From the NCBI RefSeq assembly GCF_013608025.1, contig NZ_VDLV01000031.1, positions 208 through 64,207 on the forward strand: DNA of 64,000 nucleotides, read 5' to 3'. Below are positions 58,816 through 64,000 of this stretch, piece by piece. A model generated the notes under the pieces. That model made no database searches and was not told the DNA's origin. It saw only the letters and a list, made by a program, of their open reading frames with translations. A program made the position numbers and the translations under genes. The first letter of the stretch is position 1. Each line of letters opens with the position of its first letter. The stretch comes from Pseudomonas brassicacearum subsp. neoaurantiaca. Its GTDB lineage: Bacteria; Pseudomonadota; Gammaproteobacteria; Pseudomonadales; Pseudomonadaceae.

Positions 58816-60189
58816 ATGAAAATCATCATCCTGGGTGCAGGGCAGGTTGGCGGTTCGCTGGCGGAACACCTGGCCAGCGAGGCCAACGACATCACCGTGG
58901 TCGACACCGACGGCGAACGCCTGCGCGACCTCGGCGACCGCCTCGACATCCGCACCGTGCAAGGTCGCGGCTCGTTGCCGACGGTATTGCGCCAGGCCGG
59001 CGCCGACGACGCCGACATGCTCGTGGCCGTGACCAACAGCGACGAAACCAACATGGTCGCCTGCCAGGTCGCCCACACGCTGTTCCACACCCCGACCAAA
59101 ATCGCCCGGGTGCGCGAAGCCGCCTACCTGACCCGCGCCGACCTCTTCGACAACGAAGCGATCCCGGTGGACGTGCTGATTAGCCCCGAGCAGGTGGTGA
59201 CCAACTACATCAAGCGCCTGATCGAGCACCCCGGCGCCCTGCAGGTGATCGACTTTGCCGAGAGCAAGGCGCAACTGGTGGCGGTCAAGGCCTACTACGG
59301 CGGCCCATTGGTGGGCCAGCAACTGCGCCAATTGCGCGAACACATGCCGAATGTCGAGACCCGCGTCGCCGCGATTTTCCGCCGCGACCGGCCGATCCTG
59401 CCTCAGGGCGACACGGTGATCGAAGCCGACGACGAAGTTTTCTTCATCGCCGCCAAGGCGAACATTCGCGCCGTCATGAGCGAAATGCGCCGCCTCGACG
59501 AGAACTACAAACGCATCGTCATCGCCGGCGGGGGCCAGATCGGCGAACGCCTGGCCGAAGCCATCGAAAGCCGCTACCAGGTCAAGATCATCGAGATGAA
59601 CCCGGCACGCTGCCGCTACCTCTCCGACACCCTAGACAGCACCGTGGTCCTGCAAGGCAGCGCCTCCGACCGCGACCTGCTGCTGGAAGAAAACATCGCC
59701 GACGCCGACATCTTCCTGGCCCTGACCAACGACGACGAAGCCAACATCATGTCCTCGCTACTGGCCAAGCGCCTGGGCGCGAAAAAGGTCATGACCATCA
59801 TCAACAACCCGGCCTACGTCGACCTCATCCAGGGCGGCGACATCGACATCGCCATCAGCCCGCAACTGGCAACCATCGGCACCTTGCTGGCCCACGTACG
59901 CCGCGGCGACATCGTCAGCGTCCACTCCCTGCGCCGCGGCGCGGCCGAAGCCATCGAAGCCATCGCCCACGGCGACGCCAAGTCCAGCAAAGTGATCGGC
60001 AAAGCCATCCGCGACATCGGCCTGCCCCCCGGCACCACCATCGGCGCAATCATCCGCGACGAAGAAGTCCTCATCGCCCACGACGGCACCGTGATCCAGA
60101 CCGGCGACCACGTGATCCTGTTCCTGGTGGACAAAAAGCACATTCGCGACGTCGAAAAGCTGTTCCATGTGGGGTTGAGTTTCTTCTAA
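58816..60189 (+). CDS. trkA: Trk potassium uptake regulatory subunit TrkA
   Basis: A 457-residue peripheral membrane protein that binds NAD(H) or ATP and gates the TrkH/TrkG potassium channels. It contains two RCK_N/RCK_C repeats with Rossmann loops ILGAGQVGGSLA (residues 4-15) and IAGGGQIGERLA (near 236-247). A GGAG ribosome site sits before the ATG. No trkH gene is in the window. It closes the def-fmt-rsmB-trkA run. Confidence 0.96.
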   Translation: MKIIILGAGQVGGSLAEHLASEANDITVVDTDGERLRDLGDRLDIRTVQGRGSLPTVLRQAGADDADMLVAVTNSDETNMVACQVAHTLFHTPTKIARVREAAYLTRADLFDNEAIPVDVLISPEQVVTNYIKRLIEHPGALQVIDFAESKAQLVAVKAYYGGPLVGQQLRQLREHMPNVETRVAAIFRRDRPILPQGDTVIEADDEVFFIAAKANIRAVMSEMRRLDENYKRIVIAGGGQIGERLAEAIESRYQVKIIEMNPARCRYLSDTLDSTVVLQGSASDRDLLLEENIADADIFLALTNDDEANIMSSLLAKRLGAKKVMTIINNPAYVDLIQGGDIDIAISPQLATIGTLLAHVRRGDIVSVHSLRRGAAEAIEAIAHGDAKSSKVIGKAIRDIGLPPGTTIGAIIRDEEVLIAHDGTVIQTGDHVILFLVDKKHIRDVEKLFHVGLSFF

Positions 60190-60218
60190 CCCAGGCTGTG
60201 CAGTGGCAGTCATGGCCT

Positions 60219-60312
60219 CATCGCGAGCAAGCTCGCTCCCACAAAGGGTCTCCATTGCTCACAAATATCGTGAGCAACCCCCAACCCCTGTGGGAGCGAG
60301 CTTGCTCGCGAT
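60219..60312. repeat. BIME: inverted pair of family B REPs
   Basis: CATCGCGAGCAAGCTCGCTC at left and GTGGGAGCGAGCTTGCTCGC at right, between trkA and the TPR gene. Confidence 0.9.
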
Positions 60313-60367
60313 AGCTATCCAACAGCCAACCAATCAACCCCCTGACACAACCGATAAGGACGCCCCC

Positions 60368-60679
60368 ATGCTCGACTCCCTGGAAAAAATGCTCGCCAAG
60401 GGCATGGATAACTCCCTCCTCCGCTTCGGCCTCGGCAAAGGCTACCTAGACCTAGGCGAATTCCCCCGAGCCGCCGAACACCTCCAACGCTGCGTCGAAT
60501 TCGACCCCAAGTATTCAGCAGCCTGGAAACTACTGGGCAAAGCCCACCAAGGCCAAGGCGACGCCGCCGCAGCCCGCCAAGCCTGGGAACAAGGCCTTGA
60601 AGCCGCCCGAGCCCACGGCGACAAACAGGCCGAAAAAGAAATGACCGTGTTCCTCAAAAAACTGGATCGCCACTCCTGA
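60368..60679 (+). CDS. small TPR-repeat protein
   Basis: A 103-residue protein made of about two to three tetratricopeptide repeats (LLRFGLGKGYLDLGEFPRAA, then SAAWKLLGKAHQGQGDAAAA), likely a cytoplasmic protein-protein interaction module. Partner unknown. ATG 60368 has an AAGGAC site. The gene sits after trkA and is the last core-type gene before the composition changes to AT-rich. A similar gene follows trkA in P. aeruginosa by memory (PA0015). Confidence 0.8.
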   Translation: MLDSLEKMLAKGMDNSLLRFGLGKGYLDLGEFPRAAEHLQRCVEFDPKYSAAWKLLGKAHQGQGDAAAARQAWEQGLEAARAHGDKQAEKEMTVFLKKLDRHS

Positions 60680-61106
60680 CTCACACAAAACTGCTTTTGT
60701 GGCGAAGGAGCTTGCTCCCGCTTGAGTGCGAAGCACTCACAAAAAGCCCACCCCGTTCTCAATACCAGCCCGCCCAACAGCCAACACACAAAACCCTGTG
60801 GTGAGGGGATTTATCCCCGCTGGGCTGCGCAGCAGGCCCAAACAGTCACACGATCTGACTGATATGAAAACTAACTGAGACTTCTTCCTGATAGATATCT
60901 AATTTCGGCCAGAAGTAAACGGTCGCTCAAACTGCCCGCAGGCAACCTGTTACGACGTCTCCGGCGAGTTTCGTAAATCGATACTTTTTTTCAGTCAAGC
61001 AGCATTAGTGGCGTTTCGATTGCACGCCTTAGCTGGTAATCTCAGTTTCAATGGGGCAGACCTTCGCCCTTTTCGCTCGTTGTGCTCTATCGAAAGGGAT
61101 TTCCGA
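60680..61106. other. gap between core genes and the defence locus
   Basis: Holds a REP cluster (60699-60840) then about 260 bp without a recognisable gene in which GC content visibly falls. A ribosome-site-like AAAGGGA lies at 61093-61099. No tRNA or integrase is seen. Confidence 0.5.
60699..60840. repeat. mixed REP cluster, families A and C
   Basis: A family A copy with one change (GTGGCGAAGGAGCTTGCTCC) at 60699, then a family C copy (GTGGTGAGGGGATTTATCCC) at 60798 in the same direction rather than inverted. Confidence 0.8.
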
Positions 61107-61175
61107 ATGAATCACGTTGCTTGCGCCTATGTCACTTCTGGCTATCCGACTACAGCTGCGGGGGCTTCGGAATGA
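61107..61175 (+). CDS. possible 22-codon leader ORF before hamA
   Basis: ATG 61107 has a good AAAGGGA site seven bases upstream and runs 22 codons (MNHVACAYVTSGYPTTAAGA then SE) to a TGA that overlaps the hamA ATG by the ATGA pattern. Only spacing and signals support it; peptide function is unlikely. A longer hamA reading in another frame starting with GTG at 61082 would exclude it. Confidence 0.35.
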   Translation: MNHVACAYVTSGYPTTAAGASE

Positions 61176-62032
61176 AGCTTTATACGCGGTTCACCAAGCT
61201 CGTGTTCAGGTTCGACGAGGAGATTGAAGATTCTGGTATTGGAAAGCACCCGTACCATCTCAACTATGAAAGCGGGGTTTACAGGGAAGATGATCTGGTA
61301 AAGATCATTCGAGGCGCGATGCCACATTTCGCCCTTACCCCAGAGGAATACACTCGATTAAAAGACCAAGACGACATCGATGAAATGTACAGACTGGCCT
61401 TCTCCAGAATATCTAAAGCAAAAAAAAACAAAAAGGGGGATTATGGCGAGCTGCTGTTATTTCTCTTATTGCGGTCTTTTTATAAGGCCGAGAGGCTGGT
61501 CACCAAAGTGAAACTAAGGAGTTCAGTTAAAGATCAGATTAAAGGGTTTGATTGCGCTCACTTTACAGTCAATGATGTGGGTGAGGTGCTCCTTTGGCTA
61601 GGTGAGGTAAAGTTTTATAAGTCTTTTTCTGGCGCATTAGATGATATTGTCGAAGAGATTGTCGCGCATACGAAAGGAGAGTATCTGAAGAATGAGTTTT
61701 CGATACTCTGCCCTAATGTTGAGTTCAATAGCAATGTCGACATACCTGAATCAGTGATCGAAATTCTTGATGGAACGGTCACACTTGATGATGTGAAGAT
61801 AGTGATACCTGCTCTAGTTACCTATGAGACTACGGTTCTAAAGGCACATACCTGTATTGATCAAAGCTTCAAAGAAAAGATAAAGAAGCAATTCGCAAAA
61901 AAATACGAACTTATAAACTCCCGGAATATTACTATCCCGTCCAATATTGAAGTCTTCTTTTTGTTGCTCCCGTTGTCGGATGTAGACTCAATAAAATCAA
62001 AGTTGGAACAAATTGAGGCTGTCTACCAATGA
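61172..62032 (+). CDS. hamA: Hachiman HamA-like nuclease (DUF1837)
   Basis: A 286-residue protein of the HamA/AbpA family (DUF1837), the effector nuclease of the Hachiman anti-phage system. The core shows PD-(D/E)xK-type residues in order: E93 in KGDYGELLLFLLLRSFY, D127 in KGFDCAHF and E145-x-K147 in LGEVKFYKSF. The N-terminal 85 residues are helical and of unknown role. Coding sequence is AT-rich and unlike its left neighbours. It overlaps hamB by ATGA. In known systems HamA is held by HamB and degrades DNA after activation. A GTG start at 61082 would add 30 residues. Confidence 0.85.
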   Translation: MKLYTRFTKLVFRFDEEIEDSGIGKHPYHLNYESGVYREDDLVKIIRGAMPHFALTPEEYTRLKDQDDIDEMYRLAFSRISKAKKNKKGDYGELLLFLLLRSFYKAERLVTKVKLRSSVKDQIKGFDCAHFTVNDVGEVLLWLGEVKFYKSFSGALDDIVEEIVAHTKGEYLKNEFSILCPNVEFNSNVDIPESVIEILDGTVTLDDVKIVIPALVTYETTVLKAHTCIDQSFKEKIKKQFAKKYELINSRNITIPSNIEVFFLLLPLSDVDSIKSKLEQIEAVYQ

Positions 62033-64000
62033 GCATGTTGCTAAGGATCGCGCAGAAGGCCTACGAAAGGCTGCAAAAGGACGAGGAGGCGATAACCCTT
62101 GCCGACGATAATTTTGAGTTCGCGAGGCATATACGAGACATCTACAAGGTTCTTCAGTCAGAGCGCTTCTATACCTTTGGCGTACAAAAACTTTGTTTCG
62201 CTTGCGAAGCCGCGACGAGCGATCCAATGATTGTTGCTCTTTTAGAACAGTGCATAAATTCATCGCGCATATTTCTTTACGAAGAGATGCTGCGAAAACG
62301 CTTGCAATACCCGCCCTCAATTGAAGGCTTTTTAGAAATAGCCCAAAAAGCATTTTATTCGCTAGAAAGCGATGTCATTTTAACAAAAGAGCAAAAGGAC
62401 TTGTACGACCTTTTCATGAAGAAAAGGCGGCTAGTCATAAGTGCGCCAACATCTTTTGGAAAGTCTAGAATTGTTAGGGAAATTATCTCCCATAGCTTGT
62501 ACGAGTGTGTGGCAGTAGTTGTACCCACCAACGCTCTTTTGAACGAAACATACCAGGCCTTCAAAGCGGACGTTGGGCTTTCAAAATACTCGTTAGTATT
62601 CTCCACGCATACTGAGCCTCCTGAAGGGAAGGCTATTTATATATTTACTCCTGAAAAATTTGACTTGTATACAGATGAGTATGGAATTGAGTTCGATTTT
62701 TTTGTCTTCGATGAGGTTTACAAGGTAGGAAATTATGACGGGCGCTCGTCCGTTTTTTCAAGTTGTTTATACAAAGCGTACAAGCGTAAATGTGACTATT
62801 ATTTGATTGGTCCCTATTTCAAAAGCTTTAGCAGGCGCTATCTTGAGCGAACATCGGGACACTTCGAAAGATTTCAAACAGACATCGTCCAAAAAGAAAT
62901 CATAAATTATTTCGATGGACAATCACCCGATTATCGGAAAATATCATTACCCGCCAGAGTCAATAAAGACGCGAGACTTAAACAGGTTCTTCAGAAAATC
63001 ACAGGGCCCACTATTGTGTACGCTGGCCGAAAGGATACAGCGGAGACACGCGCGAAGTTGATTTGCGAAATGCAAACTAGTTCATCGTCACGTACAAGAG
63101 AATCTGTAGGCGAGCTGATTGACTATATTAAAAAAACAATATCTACGGAGTGGCGATTAATCGACTTCCTCCGCTCAGGAGTTGCGTTTCACCATGCAGG
63201 AATCCCGAAGTATATACAGTCCGAAATAGTAGATTTGTTTAATACTGGCGAATTGGATGTAATTGTTTGCACTCCGACACTAACTGAAGGGGTAAACACG
63301 ACTGCTAAAAATGTAGTGTTTTTTGACACTACAAAGGCTGATCAAGATCTGACGGGCTTCGAGATCAAGAATGTGGTAGGCCGGTCGGGTAGATTTGGTC
63401 AGCACTTTGTCGGACGCGCGATATTCCTAGAGCCACACGCTGAGCAGGATGATATTGCCGAGATATCCTTTCCTATATTCGACTCGGAAAATCTGAGGGC
63501 AGAGGATAATATTCAAATTTCGTTAGATGATCTTAATGAAGCGGGTCGTGCCCAGAGAGATCAAATCACTGGCCTGGCTCGGTCGTTGAATATTCCATTG
63601 GAGATTCTAAAAAAGAACAAATATGTGCCGTTTGATAACCAAATTCGACTAATCAAGCATCTTAGGGAAAATCCCTGGATAAGACACAGTTTGTTGGGCG
63701 CTCATAACCCACCAAAGAAAGATCAAGTAGACTCAATAATTTATCTAGCCCATGACTTTCTATATTCAGATTCAGATAAACGACAGAGCTGGACTGCAGG
63801 GAATATTTCTCGGTTCGTCAAGTACCACATCTATTACAGCCCATCAATAAAGCAAATGATACAAGAGCACAACGCAGTAAAGGAAGATACAAAAATTAGG
63901 AATGTGCTTGATCTGATTTACACTTATTTTGAATATTCACTTCCAAAATATATAACTGCGCTAGAAACGATATTTAATTTTGTTTACTCGGAGAAGGTTT
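62029..64000 (+). CDS. hamB: Hachiman HamB-like SF2 helicase, cut by window edge
   Basis: At least 657 residues, still open at the right edge. Superfamily 2 helicase motifs: Walker A APTSFGKS (K145), motif Ia VVVPTNALLN, Walker B FDEVYK (D228, DEVY instead of DEAD/DEAH), SGVAFHHAGIP and TLTEGVNTTAK in the second RecA domain, and motif VI NVVGRSGRFGQ (R452, R455), a pattern close to Ski2-like helicases. The first 130 residues are helical. In Hachiman HamB senses and translocates on DNA and controls HamA. Starts on ATG overlapping the hamA stop. Confidence 0.88.
   Translation, partial: MSMLLRIAQKAYERLQKDEEAITLADDNFEFARHIRDIYKVLQSERFYTFGVQKLCFACEAATSDPMIVALLEQCINSSRIFLYEEMLRKRLQYPPSIEGFLEIAQKAFYSLESDVILTKEQKDLYDLFMKKRRLVISAPTSFGKSRIVREIISHSLYECVAVVVPTNALLNETYQAFKADVGLSKYSLVFSTHTEPPEGKAIYIFTPEKFDLYTDEYGIEFDFFVFDEVYKVGNYDGRSSVFSSCLYKAYKRKCDYYLIGPYFKSFSRRYLERTSGHFERFQTDIVQKEIINYFDGQSPDYRKISLPARVNKDARLKQVLQKITGPTIVYAGRKDTAETRAKLICEMQTSSSSRTRESVGELIDYIKKTISTEWRLIDFLRSGVAFHHAGIPKYIQSEIVDLFNTGELDVIVCTPTLTEGVNTTAKNVVFFDTTKADQDLTGFEIKNVVGRSGRFGQHFVGRAIFLEPHAEQDDIAEISFPIFDSENLRAEDNIQISLDDLNEAGRAQRDQITGLARSLNIPLEILKKNKYVPFDNQIRLIKHLRENPWIRHSLLGAHNPPKKDQVDSIIYLAHDFLYSDSDKRQSWTAGNISRFVKYHIYYSPSIKQMIQEHNAVKEDTKIRNVLDLIYTYFEYSLPKYITALETIFNFVYSEKV

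Noticed and set aside
62355..62606. Minus-strand frame inside the helicase gene
   Set aside because: It is antisense to clear helicase motifs in an AT-rich region where open frames are rarer but this one has no start signal or family.

Overview
The window looks like a chromosomal segment of a fluorescent Pseudomonas (P. fluorescens group). Almost every gene has a recognisable Pseudomonas relative. The order follows two conserved blocks known from P. aeruginosa near the replication origin: znuABC/zur - thrB - polA - engB - cytochromes c5/c4 - dsbA - dgcH - amidase - kinB/algB - gltP, and choline-sulfate locus - aroE - hemF - qor - tsaC - dprA - LysM - def - fmt - rsmB - trkA. Coding regions are GC-rich, and the intergenic gaps carry many REP palindromes of three families. 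These organism and synteny statements rest on recalled gene order, not on a search.

Layout. 0.2-5.4 kb: an SDR dehydrogenase, a small secreted protein made of four 13-residue repeats, Ohr peroxidase, a membrane diguanylate cyclase, an LprI-like protein and two AT-rich orphan genes. 5.7-10.6 kb: methionine ABC transporter metNIQ and the large catalase katE. 10.7-15.6 kb: a lipoprotein, znuB-znuC-zur divergent from znuA, and thrB. 15.7-21 kb: polA (with a damaged-looking proofreading site), a small RNA in the ErsA/Spot 42 position, engB and two cytochromes c. 21.2-30.5 kb: dsbA, an EEP-family hydrolase coupled to dgcH, an AmpDh2-like amidase, a periplasmic-sensor EAL phosphodiesterase and the KinB/AlgB two-component pair. 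30.8-42.6 kb: a probable sigma-54-driven small-protein/Ivy operon followed by a highly structured transcribed-looking region, then gltP, a SpmAB-like protein, a DUF5924 protein, a membrane-anchored M16 peptidase, a Na/Pi symporter, TerC and CitMHS. 43-49.4 kb: a DOPA-dioxygenase-like protein, an oxidoreductase, and a choline-sulfate locus (LysR regulator, betC, choX-like binding protein, SulP transporter). 49.5-60.7 kb: aroE-hemF, qor, a four-unit 133-bp BIME array, tsaC-dprA-LysM, def-fmt-rsmB-trkA and a small TPR protein.

At the right edge the composition turns AT-rich and a two-gene anti-phage system begins. HamA/AbpA-family nuclease (DUF1837, with visible PD-(D/E)xK residues) overlaps by ATGA with a superfamily 2 helicase (HamB-like) that runs off the window. 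This is best read as a Hachiman (or related AbpAB) system inserted next to a REP cluster, and is the clearest accessory locus. The rest is core genome whose most unusual points are the PolA exonuclease substitutions, the structured RNA-like region downstream of the Ivy gene, and the ordered BIME array.
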